From: Paenalicyclobacillus cellulosilyticus
GTDB lineage: Bacteria; Bacillota; Bacilli; Alicyclobacillales; Alicyclobacillaceae
NCBI RefSeq assembly: GCF_014647315.1
Contig: NZ_BMOY01000017.1
Span: 1 to 56,235, forward strand
Direction: 5' to 3'
DNA length: 56,235 nucleotides
How positions within the stretch are numbered: position 1 is the first letter of the stretch; each line of letters opens with the position of its first letter. Position numbers and translations under genes: made by a program. Shown here in pieces: positions 24,367 through 32,940 of this stretch. The notes beneath the pieces were generated by a model. The model saw nothing but the letters and a program-made list of their open reading frames with translations. It was not told the DNA's origin and did not search any database.

Positions 24367-24960
24367 TTACGCCTGCTCCGCCTCGCGGATGACGGCGTCC
24401 GGCGCCCGGTGCAATGCGTGGCGGTACTCGACGCGGTCAAGGCGGCAGCCGCTGTCCGCATGCACCACTCCCCCGCGCACCAGGCGCGCCGTGACACCGC
24501 GCAGATAGACGTCATCCCCTTCGATGCTGTCGGCGCGCATCCCGCCAGGCAAAAAGCTCAGCCAGCGCGGACGCTCGGACGCAATATAGACGCGGCCGCC
24601 GCCAATCTCGCGGATTCGCCCCGGTCCGTGCAACTCCAGGTCGTCGGCGTTGACCAGGCCGTCCACCCGCAACAGCCCGCGCCCTTCCAACCTGTCTGCC
24701 GCCAGGTTGCCGTTGACGGTCAACCAGCCTGAAACGGTGATGTGCTTGGCCTCGACATCACCGCGCACCTCGCACTTGCCCTCGATGTGCACACGCTCCG
24801 CGCGTACGCGCCCGCGCACGTGGCATTTGCCGCTCACCGCAAGCTGGTTGCACTGCACGTCGCCGCGGATGACCGCCATCCCATCAATCGACACGTCCTC
24901 GTAAGCGCCGCCCGCCAGTTGTCCCCAGCCGCTCAGCCGGACGTTGCGCCCGCTCGTCAT
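24367..24960 (-). CDS. Bactofilin-like polymer-forming protein (YhbE/BacE-like)
   Basis: 197 residues from ATG 24960, whose ATGA overlaps the stop of the yhbD-like gene. The protein is a chain of beta rungs (NVRLSGWGQLAGGAYEDV, GDVQCNQLAVSGKCHVRG, KHITVSGWLTVNGNLAA) typical of bactofilin beta-helices, which self-assemble into filaments at the membrane without nucleotide. It shares with its neighbour the segment IREIGGGRVYIASERP-like before a Trp-containing loop and the ending with a CRLDRVEY-like strand, so the two arose by duplication. The 31-bp gap to the next bactofilin and the overlap with yhbD indicate one operon. Confidence 0.88.
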   Translation of the reverse strand: MTSGRNVRLSGWGQLAGGAYEDVSIDGMAVIRGDVQCNQLAVSGKCHVRGRVRAERVHIEGKCEVRGDVEAKHITVSGWLTVNGNLAADRLEGRGLLRVDGLVNADDLELHGPGRIREIGGGRVYIASERPRWLSFLPGGMRADSIEGDDVYLRGVTARLVRGGVVHADSGCRLDRVEYRHALHRAPDAVIREAEQA

Positions 24961-25604
24961 GATGCATCCCCCATTTCCAGCACCCGCAGTTTCAAGGCTT
25001 CCGCCGCCGCCGTCAGATCGACGCGCGCCACCACGTGCGCGTCCGGTTCGAACTCGATGTCGGCACCGCCCTCCTGCCTGGCCGCCACGATGGCGCACGT
25101 GGAGGTGCCTAACTTACGGACAAACACCAGGGTGGCGGCTCGTTCGGCAAACCGTTCGTAGTGCCGGCGCAGCGTTTGCCAGATGATGTCCGCCTCCGGC
25201 CAGGCGACGGCCCCGTTGCGGATGAGTTCGTCGATCACGCTCAACGCCAAGGCCTCGGCAAACGTCAGCACCTCCTGCTGGCACGCCTGGCGGCACCACT
25301 GCACCGTGGCTTGTGTCACAATGTGATGTTTCTCAAGGTCCAAGAGGCGCAGCGTCACGTCCGGCACCGGCGAGACGCGGTGAGCAATCTCGTCCAGCGA
25401 CAGGTCTTCCTTCATGTTGCGGATGAGCTCAATCCGCGCCAAGATTTTGTCGCGCGGAAAAAACGTCTCCTGCCCCGTGAACGTGGACCGGCGAATGAAC
25501 CACTCCTCCGGGATCAGACGCTTGCGCTTCCACCGGTACAGTTGGCCGTAAGAGATTCCGGTGAGGTCGAGCAACTCCTTCTTGGAGATCAGGTCTTCGT
25601 CCAC
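24957..25604 (-). CDS. YhbD-like MerR-type regulator (DUF4004)
   Basis: 215 residues from GTG 25604 behind GGGAG. The N-terminal 70 residues form a MerR-like winged helix (ISKKELLDLTGISYGQLYRWKRKRLIPEEW, quoted in part: helix-turn-helix around LTGISYGQLYRWK), followed by a helix and a C-terminal alpha/beta domain of the DUF4004 type. Bacillus yhbD has the same place before two bactofilin genes. It is the first gene of a four-gene operon with tightly overlapping ends. Its promoter carries a palindrome in an 18-bp spacer, as expected for a MerR-family target, so autoregulation is likely (inference). No metal-binding cysteines are seen at the C-terminus, so the signal is unknown. Confidence 0.88.
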   Translation of the reverse strand: MDEDLISKKELLDLTGISYGQLYRWKRKRLIPEEWFIRRSTFTGQETFFPRDKILARIELIRNMKEDLSLDEIAHRVSPVPDVTLRLLDLEKHHIVTQATVQWCRQACQQEVLTFAEALALSVIDELIRNGAVAWPEADIIWQTLRRHYERFAERAATLVFVRKLGTSTCAIVAARQEGGADIEFEPDAHVVARVDLTAAAEALKLRVLEMGDAS

Positions 25605-25644
25605 CGCGACTCACTCCCGCTTCTGTCGTCCCCTGGGCAAACCA

Positions 25645-25674
25645 ATCATAACATCACAATGTTACACATGGCAA
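25645..25674 (-). promoter_or_regulatory. Promoter of the yhbD-bactofilin operon with a palindrome in its spacer
   Basis: TTGCCA (-35, 25674-25669) and TATGAT (-10, 25650-25645) are 18 bp apart. The perfect palindrome TAACAT-CACA-ATGTTA (25649-25664) lies almost wholly inside the spacer. MerR-type activators bind palindromes in such long spacers and remodel them, which fits the MerR-like product of the first gene. Confidence 0.65.
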
Positions 25675-25779
25675 GGGGGTGTACACCCTGTCACATTGAG
25701 GAGAAGAAAAACAAGGACGCAGGTGCATAGGAAGCGGGGAGCATGACGAACCCGGCGGGGGATGGATGAGGGGCTGTGA

Positions 25780-25869
25780 GCGGCGTGCGCACGGCACGGG
25801 CAGCGAGGGGCCGAGTGCGTGCCTACGGAGGCAAGCTGACCGGGGCTTTGGCGGCGTGCGCACGGCACG
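25780..25869. repeat. Two 19-bp direct repeats in the gap before the fusion oxidoreductase
   Basis: GCGGCGTGCGCACGGCACG occurs at 25780-25798 and 25851-25869. Each copy contains the palindrome GTGCGCAC. They lie in a 285-bp gap downstream of the oxidoreductase fusion gene and upstream of the yhbD promoter, with no convincing gene. Confidence 0.8.
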
Positions 25870-25889
25870 TCGCATCCGTGCCGCGCAGA

Positions 25890-27353
25890 TTACGCATCGG
25901 AGGAAAACCCCGCCCTGTACACGGCGTCACACGCCGCCGCCTCGTCAAAGTCGGTTGCGGTCAGGCCGCCGGCATGCCACGTGGTCAAGCGCAGGGTGAC
26001 ATACTTGTAGTCAATCTGGATGAACGGGTGGTGGTGGAAAGCTTCGGCCAGCGCGCCCACCATGTTCGCGAAGCTGAGCGCGTCCGGGAAGGTGGCAAAC
26101 CGGTAACGCCGTTGGATGAACCGGCCGTCGGCAAGCAGCCATGCCGGCAGTGCCGCCAAGCGCGCCGCCACCTCGTCCTCGGTGAGCCGCTTTGGCCCTT
26201 GCGGCGGCGAGGCCACCGGCGTGGCCGGCGGTGCCTGCCCTGCCGGGACGCCCGCGGCATCCGCGGCGGATGCGATACCGGCCGCATGCGCGGCGGATGG
26301 GAAACTCGCCGCATGCGCCGCGGACGTTGCATCTGCGGTATCCGCAACAGACGTTGCGCCCGCTCTTGCCCCGGTCACCCGCAGCACAATCTTGCCGATG
26401 TTCGCGTTCGACTCCATGTACGCATGGGCGGCGGCCGCCTCCGACCAGTCGAACACCCGGTCGATGACCGGCACCAGACGGCCGTCGGCGAAACGGCGCA
26501 GGGCAAACGCCGCAAACTCTTGCGTCAAGCGCACCTTTTCCGCCAGCGGGCGGGATCGCAGCGCGGTGCCGATGATGTGCTGGCGGCGCTGCAAGAGGCG
26601 GCCAAGATCCACCTGGTTGACCTTGCTGCCGCCCAGGGTGCCGATGACGATGAGGCGTCCGTCCGTCGCGAGGGATTGCAGGTTGTCTGCAAAGTACGGC
26701 GCGCCGACAAAGTCGAGGATCAGGTCCACCCCGCGGCCGCCGGTCTGTTCCAACACCCACGGCGCGAACGACCCTTGATGGTAATTCCAACCGGCGCGCG
26801 CCCCGAGCGCACAACAAAACGCCACCTTCTCGTCGGAGCCCGCCGTCACCAGCGCCTGTGCACCCGCCGCGCGGATGAGTTGAATGGCCGCCGTGCCGAC
26901 GCCGCTCGCACCCGCGTGGACAAGCACCGTTTGCCCGCGCCGCAGTCCGCCCAGCCAGAACAGGTTGAGGTAGGCGGTGAGAAACACCTCCGGGATGGCG
27001 GCCGCTTGCTCGTACGACAACCCATCCGGAATCCGCATCGCCATGGCGGCCGGGACCACCGCGCGCTCCGCATAGCCGCCGCCCGGCAGCAGGGCGCATA
27101 CACGGTCCCCCGGACGCCAACCCAAAACCCGTTCCCCTACCTGGATCACCTCGCCCGCCATCTCGAGCCCGAGGATGTCCGACGCGCCCGGCGGCGGCGG
27201 ATACAGACCACGCCGCTGCAAAAGGTCCGCCCGGTTGAGCGCTGTCGCCCGCACCGCGACCAAGAGGTCGTCCGGACCGCAAATCGGGTCCGGCGCGTCC
27301 CCGAGGTACAAGACGTCCGGTCCGCCGTATCCGCGCATGCATACCGCTTTCAT
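25890..27353 (-). CDS. Fusion of zinc-free quinone oxidoreductase and pterin-4a-carbinolamine dehydratase
   Basis: 487 residues from ATG 27353 behind CGGAGGCG. Residues 1-325 are an NAD(P)H:quinone oxidoreductase of the medium-chain superfamily, PIG3-like: NRADLLQRRGLYPPPPGA, LGLEMAGEV, the dinucleotide motif HAGASGVGTAAIQL and IVIGTLGGSKVN. Residues 330-385 are a repetitive Ala/Ser/His-rich linker. Residues 388-480 are a complete pterin carbinolamine dehydratase domain: LTEDEVAARLAALPAW, AEAFHHHPFIQIDYKYV with the catalytic His cluster, and TTWHAGGLTATDFDEA. PCD dehydrates 4a-hydroxy-tetrahydrobiopterin; the reductase half could then recycle a quinonoid pterin or a quinone (inference). I know of no standard annotation for this pairing. 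It lies 82 bp after the siroheme operon. Confidence 0.92.
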   Translation of the reverse strand: MKAVCMRGYGGPDVLYLGDAPDPICGPDDLLVAVRATALNRADLLQRRGLYPPPPGASDILGLEMAGEVIQVGERVLGWRPGDRVCALLPGGGYAERAVVPAAMAMRIPDGLSYEQAAAIPEVFLTAYLNLFWLGGLRRGQTVLVHAGASGVGTAAIQLIRAAGAQALVTAGSDEKVAFCCALGARAGWNYHQGSFAPWVLEQTGGRGVDLILDFVGAPYFADNLQSLATDGRLIVIGTLGGSKVNQVDLGRLLQRRQHIIGTALRSRPLAEKVRLTQEFAAFALRRFADGRLVPVIDRVFDWSEAAAAHAYMESNANIGKIVLRVTGARAGATSVADTADATSAAHAASFPSAAHAAGIASAADAAGVPAGQAPPATPVASPPQGPKRLTEDEVAARLAALPAWLLADGRFIQRRYRFATFPDALSFANMVGALAEAFHHHPFIQIDYKYVTLRLTTWHAGGLTATDFDEAAACDAVYRAGFSSDA

Positions 27354-27434
27354 CCACACGCCTCCGTTCTGCGATCCATGCACCGCAACAGGTGCTTCGC
27401 TGCATTCACGACATGGCCGTGCGCTTTGTGACCG

Positions 27435-28244
27435 TCAAGAACCGGCTGCGATTTCGCGCAGCGCCGCCGCCACCCGCTCCGCCAGGCGCGCCACCAACCG
27501 CGGGTGCACGCCCAGATGGCCTGCCAGATAGATCGGCACGCCCGGACGGAGCGCTTCCCAAGCCCGCAGCTGCCCGGGCAGGCGGCGGGTCAAGTAGCCT
27601 TGGAACCACAGATACGGTAACGCGTAAACCGCCTTGGGCGCAAGCGCCGCGCAGGCCGCCAGCCCCTCTTCCAGGGTGGGCCCGGTACCGGCGAGGAAAC
27701 AGTGCACCCAGGTCCGGGCACCGGCGCGCGCCGCGATCCCGCACGCCACCTTCACAAACTCCGCTTGCGCCTTCGCATCCCGGTTGCCGCGGCCGATGAA
27801 CAGCACGCACTCCCCGTCCCCGCCCTGGAACCCGGCCGCCTGCAAGCGCTCCGCCGCCACGGCTGCAAACGCCTCGTCCCATCCCACCGCGTCAAGGGTC
27901 GCCACCGCAAGATCCGGCCAGCGTGCGCGCGCGTCCTGCACCAAGGCGGGCAGGTCGTGCTTGAGGTGGCCGGCGGCGAAGAGAAACAGCGGGACCAAGA
28001 GCACCCGCCGGGCCCCGCGCCGGTACACCTCCGCGATGGCGTCCAGGATGCCCGGTTCGGCGAGTTCGAGGAACCCAGAAACAAAACGCGGCGGCACCCA
28101 ATCCGCCTCGTCCGCGCCCGTGCGCAGGCGTCGCACGACCTGGTCCGCCACCTGAGAGACAAAGGCGTGAAATTCGGCCACGCCGGCATCTTCGCGCGTG
28201 CCGTGTCCCGCGAAGACGATGCCTGTGCCATCCCATCCTGTCAT
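27435..28244 (-). CDS. Sirohydrochlorin chelatase (CbiX/SirB-like)
   Basis: 269 residues from ATG 28244, overlapping the stop of the preceding gene by four bases (ATGA). The two-domain CbiX fold inserts Fe2+ (siroheme) or Co2+ into sirohydrochlorin. GIVFAGHGTREDAGVAEF has the catalytic histidine near residue 14, and LVPLFLFAAGHLKHDLP carries the second metal-binding histidine near 85. The C-terminal half repeats the fold (CVLFIGRGNRDAKAQAEF), in which the HG motif has become RG, so only the first site is probably active. Its place after sulfite reductase and SUMT makes iron chelation for siroheme the likely job. Confidence 0.93.
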   Translation of the reverse strand: MTGWDGTGIVFAGHGTREDAGVAEFHAFVSQVADQVVRRLRTGADEADWVPPRFVSGFLELAEPGILDAIAEVYRRGARRVLLVPLFLFAAGHLKHDLPALVQDARARWPDLAVATLDAVGWDEAFAAVAAERLQAAGFQGGDGECVLFIGRGNRDAKAQAEFVKVACGIAARAGARTWVHCFLAGTGPTLEEGLAACAALAPKAVYALPYLWFQGYLTRRLPGQLRAWEALRPGVPIYLAGHLGVHPRLVARLAERVAAALREIAAGS

Positions 28245-29788
28245 GTGCCCATCGCCACCTCGGACGGCCATGCCTGCGGCTCCTCCGGCTCCGTCAGCCG
28301 CGCCGCCACAGCGTCCGCATCCGGCGCCCACTGTGCGTCGGCGCCCGCCGCCCGCAGGCGGTTGACCACCCACGCGTCCCGCGCCAGGAGGCGGACCGCC
28401 GTGAGCCGATGCCCTGCGGCAGCGGCTGTGCCGGTCAACACCATCCACGCGGCATCGGACAGCACCCAGACCGCGTCGAACGAACACCCTCCCCCCGCAC
28501 GTGCGAATGGGGGGCGCGCCGGGCGCGCGTCGCCAACCCCCTCCGCCTGCGCTTGCCACCATGCCAGCAAGCGGACCATATCCGGCTTCGCCACCGCCAG
28601 CGGCACCCAGACGGCCCCTGCGGGCGGATGGGGCGCCACGTCGTCCGCCACGATGCCGTACGACGAGAGACGGACGGCGACCCGCGGCTCTGCGGCCGCC
28701 AACCGCCACCCTGCCAGCTGCCGCACATCGCGCCCGGCCTCGCGCCAGGCTGCAAACCACAGGTCCACCGCCAGCGGACTCGGCCACCACAACACGCGCT
28801 CACCTTTTGCCACCGCCATCGCGATCACGCCCGGTGCCGGCGGCTCGGCAGCGAAGCCCGGTGCCGCGCCGCTCGGCGACACGATCTCCATCGCGGCCCA
28901 CAACGGCGACACGGACAGGGGGTGACTGCATCCGGCAAGCGTCCAGTCATACACCTCGGCACCGAGGGCCTCGAGCACATCGGCCGCGTCCGCCGCCTCG
29001 TCCGCCACGTCGCCCACCACCAGGACGCGCCGCCCGAACAGCGGCCGCGCCTGTGCCCACGCGAGGACCTCGCCAAGCCGCGCCACTTCGCCAATGACGA
29101 CCACCGCCGGCGACCGCAGGCGCCGCTTCGCCACCTCGGCGGCCACGGTGCCCAGCTCCGCGCGCAGCACCTCCTGGGCTGCCCGCGTGCCCCAGCGGAT
29201 GACCGCCACCGGCGTTCCGGGCGGACGCCCGGCCGCCACAAGCCGGGCCGCGATCTCGCCGAGGTGCGCCATCCCCATCATCACCACGATGGTCCCGCCC
29301 GTCCGTGCCAGCCCCTCCCAGTCCACGCCGCCCGCTTGCGAGCACGCGTGACCGGTGACGACGGTGAACGCCGGCGAGATGTCCCGATGGGTGACCGGGA
29401 TGCCGGCGTATGCCGGCACGGCGACCGCCGACGTCACGCCCGGCACGACCTCCCACGCCACACCGGCCGCCGTCAAGGCCAACGCCTCCTCGCCGCCGCG
29501 GCCGAACACGAACGGATCGCCGCCTTTCAGGCGAACAACCGTCTTCCCCGCCCGCGCCAAGGAGATGAGCAAGGCGTGGATGTCCTCCTGTTCCATCTCG
29601 TGCGCCCCCGGGGCTTTGCCGGCGTAATAGCACACCGCGCGGGAAGACACGAAGCCCAGCAAGCGCGGCGACAGCAGCCGGTCGAACACCACCGCGTCCG
29701 CCGCCGCCAACAGGCGCCGCGCCCGCAGCGTGAGCAGGCCGGGATCGCCCGGACCGGCGCCCACCAGGTAGACCTTGCCTGCCGCCAT
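28241..29788 (-). CDS. Bifunctional uroporphyrinogen-III C-methyltransferase / uroporphyrinogen-III synthase-like
   Basis: 515 residues from ATG 29788 behind GAGGAGGGA. Residues 1-245 are SUMT: VYLVGAGPGDPGLLTLRA, VVRLKGGDPFVFGRGGEE, EVVPGVTSAVAVPAYAGIPVTHR (in part) and IRWGTRAAQ. It makes precorrin-2 from uroporphyrinogen III with two SAM. Residues 260-500 have the two-lobed layout of HemD but with weak conservation and extra residues, so synthase activity is less certain. SUMT-HemD fusions occur in other Bacillota. The gene lies between sulfite reductase and the chelatase, giving a siroheme branch; no separate precorrin-2 dehydrogenase is seen in the window. Confidence 0.9.
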   Translation of the reverse strand: MAAGKVYLVGAGPGDPGLLTLRARRLLAAADAVVFDRLLSPRLLGFVSSRAVCYYAGKAPGAHEMEQEDIHALLISLARAGKTVVRLKGGDPFVFGRGGEEALALTAAGVAWEVVPGVTSAVAVPAYAGIPVTHRDISPAFTVVTGHACSQAGGVDWEGLARTGGTIVVMMGMAHLGEIAARLVAAGRPPGTPVAVIRWGTRAAQEVLRAELGTVAAEVAKRRLRSPAVVVIGEVARLGEVLAWAQARPLFGRRVLVVGDVADEAADAADVLEALGAEVYDWTLAGCSHPLSVSPLWAAMEIVSPSGAAPGFAAEPPAPGVIAMAVAKGERVLWWPSPLAVDLWFAAWREAGRDVRQLAGWRLAAAEPRVAVRLSSYGIVADDVAPHPPAGAVWVPLAVAKPDMVRLLAWWQAQAEGVGDARPARPPFARAGGGCSFDAVWVLSDAAWMVLTGTAAAAGHRLTAVRLLARDAWVVNRLRAAGADAQWAPDADAVAARLTEPEEPQAWPSEVAMGT

Positions 29789-29919
29789 GCATCGTCCCTC
29801 CTCTCCATCCCCGTGTCCGAGCGGGTTACCTCGCACACCATGCCGCGCACACCCGCAGCCGCCGTGCCGTGCGCGGGACGACGCACACGCTGGCGCCGCG
29901 TCGTGGCCACGGCCGTGCG

Positions 29920-31629
29920 TCACGTCGATGCGACCTGTGCCTCGCGGAAGCGGTCGAGCCCGACGCGGTGCACAAAGTCGCCGAAGCCTTCGCCCGGTTG
30001 CCGCTCCTTGGCGTACGCCGCCACGATGGGCCGGACCTCCTCCACCAGCTTGTCGATGGGCACCAGCTGCTTGTACAGTTGGTTCAGCCGCGTGCCCTTG
30101 AAGTCGCCGCCAAGGAACAGGTCGTACTTGCCGGGCGAGCGGCCGACGAACGCGATGTCGCCGATGTACGGCCGTGCGCACCCGTTGGGGCAGCCGGTCA
30201 TGCGGATGCTGATGTGCTCGTCGGCGATGCCGTATTCTGCGAACAACCGCTCGAATTCAGGCAGAATGGTCGGCAACGCCCGCTCCGACTCGGCGGTGGC
30301 CAAACCGCAAGTGGGCAAAGCCACGCACGCCATGGCCGACTTGCGCACGTTCGAGAGCTCTTCCGCCAGCTTCACCCCGGCTGCCCGCAGCTTCGCCTCA
30401 ATCTCGCCGCGCAAATGATTCGGGATGTCGCTCAGGATGATGTTCTGCTGCGTCGTCAGACGCACCGTCGGCCGGTACGACGCGACGATGTCGCGCAAGA
30501 CCGACTTGAGCTTGACGTCCTCCGTATCCTTCACCCGGCCGTTTTGCACATAGATGCCGATGTAGCTGTAGCCCGCCTTCTGCGTGTGCCAGCCGAGATG
30601 GTCGTGCGCCCGGTGCCACACCAGATCGCGCGGCGGCGCGAGCTTCTTGCCCAGCCGCTGCTCCACCTCGGCGCGGAACCAGTCGAGCCCGCGCCGGTCG
30701 AGGAGGTATTTCATCCGGGCGTAGCGGCGGTCTTTGCGGTCGCCGTAATCCCGCTGCACGGTGATGATGGCCACCACCGTGTCAAACAGGTCTTGCCGCG
30801 GGACATAGCCCAACGGGGACGCCAGGCGCGGATACGTGTCCTTCACCGTCGCGGTGCGGCCCATGCCGCCGCCCACGAGGATGGTGTAACCGGTGACGTG
30901 TTCGCCGTCCACGTGCGCGACGATGCCGAGATCGTTCGCGTAGACGTCGATGCAGTTGTCGCCCTCGATGGCAATCCCGATCTTGAACTTGCGCGGCAGG
31001 TAGACGTCGCCGTACAGGGGCTCTTCCTCTACGCCTTCGCCGAGCTGGATGGGCTCGCCGTCCAGCCAAATCTCGTGGTAGGCGTGCGTCTTCGCCCCGA
31101 CGCGGTCCACGATGCCGAGCAGATCCTCCCGGATCTCTTCGTGATAACGCTCGCTGCCCGGCGCCGCGCAGGTGATGGTGTTGCGCACCTGGTCGCCGCA
31201 GCCGCCGAGCGTCGTCACCAGCGCTTCATTCAGCTCGCGGATGGTGGCCTTCAAATCCCGCTTGAGCACCCCGTGCAGTTGAATCGTCTGGCGGGTGGTG
31301 ATGCGCAGGGTGCCGTACTCGCTGTATTTGTCGGCCAACTCGTCGAATTTCAAATACTGCTCCGGCTTGAGCACGCCGCCCGGGATACGGGCGCGCACCA
31401 TCATGATGTAGTGTTTGTCCTTGCCCTCTTTGCGCAGTTTGGCGCGCAGGTCACGGTCGTCCTGCTGGTAGACGCCGTGGAACTTGAGGATTTGGCGGTT
31501 CGCCTCGTCGAACGACGGCGTCCCGTCCTGCAGGGCCTCCTTCAGCGTCCCGCGCAGGTAGCGGCTTTCCCGCTTGATGACCTCGACCTCCGACTCCTGC
31601 GCTTCCACCTTCTGAATTTCCTCCGCCAT
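29920..31629 (-). CDS. cysI: Sulfite reductase hemoprotein
   Basis: 569 residues from ATG 31629; the TGATG junction overlaps the sat stop by one base. It reduces sulfite to sulfide with six electrons using siroheme and a [4Fe-4S] cluster. Two ferredoxin-like half-domains and two catalytic domains are in order; the substrate-binding part includes LRITTRQTIQLHGV near residue 100 and RLTTQQNIILSD near 395. The cluster cysteines sit in CVALPTCGLA and MTGCPNGCARP near residues 435 and 480. No flavoprotein subunit (cysJ) is in the window, so the electron donor could be ferredoxin or an unlinked CysJ. The siroheme genes follow directly. Confidence 0.97.
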   Translation of the reverse strand: MAEEIQKVEAQESEVEVIKRESRYLRGTLKEALQDGTPSFDEANRQILKFHGVYQQDDRDLRAKLRKEGKDKHYIMMVRARIPGGVLKPEQYLKFDELADKYSEYGTLRITTRQTIQLHGVLKRDLKATIRELNEALVTTLGGCGDQVRNTITCAAPGSERYHEEIREDLLGIVDRVGAKTHAYHEIWLDGEPIQLGEGVEEEPLYGDVYLPRKFKIGIAIEGDNCIDVYANDLGIVAHVDGEHVTGYTILVGGGMGRTATVKDTYPRLASPLGYVPRQDLFDTVVAIITVQRDYGDRKDRRYARMKYLLDRRGLDWFRAEVEQRLGKKLAPPRDLVWHRAHDHLGWHTQKAGYSYIGIYVQNGRVKDTEDVKLKSVLRDIVASYRPTVRLTTQQNIILSDIPNHLRGEIEAKLRAAGVKLAEELSNVRKSAMACVALPTCGLATAESERALPTILPEFERLFAEYGIADEHISIRMTGCPNGCARPYIGDIAFVGRSPGKYDLFLGGDFKGTRLNQLYKQLVPIDKLVEEVRPIVAAYAKERQPGEGFGDFVHRVGLDRFREAQVAST

Positions 31630-32801
31630 CACTGGGTCACCTCCGCCATACCGGCGACGAGCACCTCGGCCACCTCGGGCCGGGTGAACTTGGGCGACGG
31701 CTTCTCCCCGCTGCGCAGGATGGCCCGCACCTTCGTCCCCGACAGGATGTACCGGTATTCCGGCGGGTGCGGACAGGTCTTCTCCGAGGCCATGCCGTCG
31801 CATTTCTCACAGTAGAAGCTGTTCTCGAAGAACAGCGGCTGGATGCCGAGTTCCTCCGGCTTGAAGTTCGCAAAGATCTTCTGCGCGTCGTACGTGCCGT
31901 AATAGTTGCCGACCCCGGCGTGATCGCGCCCGACGATGAAGTGGGTGCAGCCGTAGTTCTTGCGCACCAGCGCGTGGAACACCGCCTCGCGCGGGCCCGC
32001 GTAGCGCATGGCGGCCGGATAGACGGCGAGGAACACGCGCTCCGGCTGATAGTAGTGCCGAAGCAGCACCTCATAGCTGCGCATGCGCACGTCGGCCGGG
32101 ATGTCGTCCGCCTTGGTCTCCCCGACGAGCGGATTGAGGAACAGTCCGTCCACAATCTCCAGCGCGCACTTCTGGATGTATTCGTGTGCCCGGTGCACCG
32201 GGTTGCGTGTCTGGAAGCCCACCACCGTGCGCCAACCCTTCACCTCGGCGAAGATGCGCCGGGTTTCTTTCGGATCGACATAGTATTCGGCGAACTGTTC
32301 CGGCTGCTTGCGGTTGAGCAGGGTGATGGGGCCGGCCACGTAATACGGCTCGCGCGCGTACAGCCGCTGTACGCCGGGGTGCGCTTCGTCGGTGGTGAGA
32401 AATACGGCCTGCGCCTCGCGCCGCTTGTCGTACGGGTAGACCTCGGTGACCTCCAGGGTCCCGTAGATGACGCCGTCGTCCTCGCCGACGAGCGCCACCT
32501 TCTCACCTTCCCGCAGCGATTTCGCCACGTCTTCGGCCACCGGCAGCGTGACGGGAATGGTCCAGACCTCCCCGCTCGCCAGGTGCATGGTCTCGAGGAC
32601 GGCCTCGTAGTCCGCCTTGCCCTGGAACCCGGTGAGCGGCGAGAACGCGCCGATGCCGATGAGCTCCAAATCGGAACGCGACCAGTTGGAGATGGGGACG
32701 GCCTTGAGCGATCTCGCCTCTTTGAGCGCCTCTTCGCGCGCCGGGCCGGTCAGTTCGCGGTCGATGAGCCGTCCGCCGTGCGGTGCGATGAGTTCTGCCA
32801 T
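31629..32801 (-). CDS. sat: Sulfate adenylyltransferase
   Basis: 390 residues from ATG 32801; GAAGGAGG lies about 14 bases upstream, a rather long spacing. The ATP-sulfurylase makes adenylylsulfate (APS) from sulfate and ATP. Signature motifs: [16 protein letters not shown] near residue 45, the nucleotide-binding [16 protein letters not shown] near 190, [15 protein letters not shown] near 285 and [15 protein letters not shown] near 360. A CEKCDG...CPHP zinc-type loop near residue 335 is the form found in homo-oligomeric bacterial and archaeal Sat. It sits between cysH and cysI. No APS kinase gene is seen, in keeping with the APS-type reductase encoded upstream. Confidence 0.98.
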   Translation of the reverse strand: MAELIAPHGGRLIDRELTGPAREEALKEARSLKAVPISNWSRSDLELIGIGAFSPLTGFQGKADYEAVLETMHLASGEVWTIPVTLPVAEDVAKSLREGEKVALVGEDDGVIYGTLEVTEVYPYDKRREAQAVFLTTDEAHPGVQRLYAREPYYVAGPITLLNRKQPEQFAEYYVDPKETRRIFAEVKGWRTVVGFQTRNPVHRAHEYIQKCALEIVDGLFLNPLVGETKADDIPADVRMRSYEVLLRHYYQPERVFLAVYPAAMRYAGPREAVFHALVRKNYGCTHFIVGRDHAGVGNYYGTYDAQKIFANFKPEELGIQPLFFENSFYCEKCDGMASEKTCPHPPEYRYILSGTKVRAILRSGEKPSPKFTRPEVAEVLVAGMAEVTQ

Positions 32802-32860
32802 GTTCCCTGGTGCAACCTCCTTCGCTGTGTCAAGCTGTCGCCCGCAGGCCGCGACCGGGC

Positions 32861-32897
32861 AGCCGCAAGCCGCGCCCGGAGAGCCGCAAGCCGCGCC
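32861..32897. repeat. Two short direct repeats between cysH and sat
   Basis: AGCCGCAAGCCGCGCC occurs at 32861-32876 and 32882-32897 (21-bp period), preceded by a degenerate third copy near 32845. It lies in the 139-bp gap between cysH and sat, which has no other feature except the sat ribosome binding site. Confidence 0.7.
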
Positions 32898-32940
32898 ACG
32901 GTCGCGGCGCACGGACGCCCGCGCCCCGCGCGCCCGGAGT

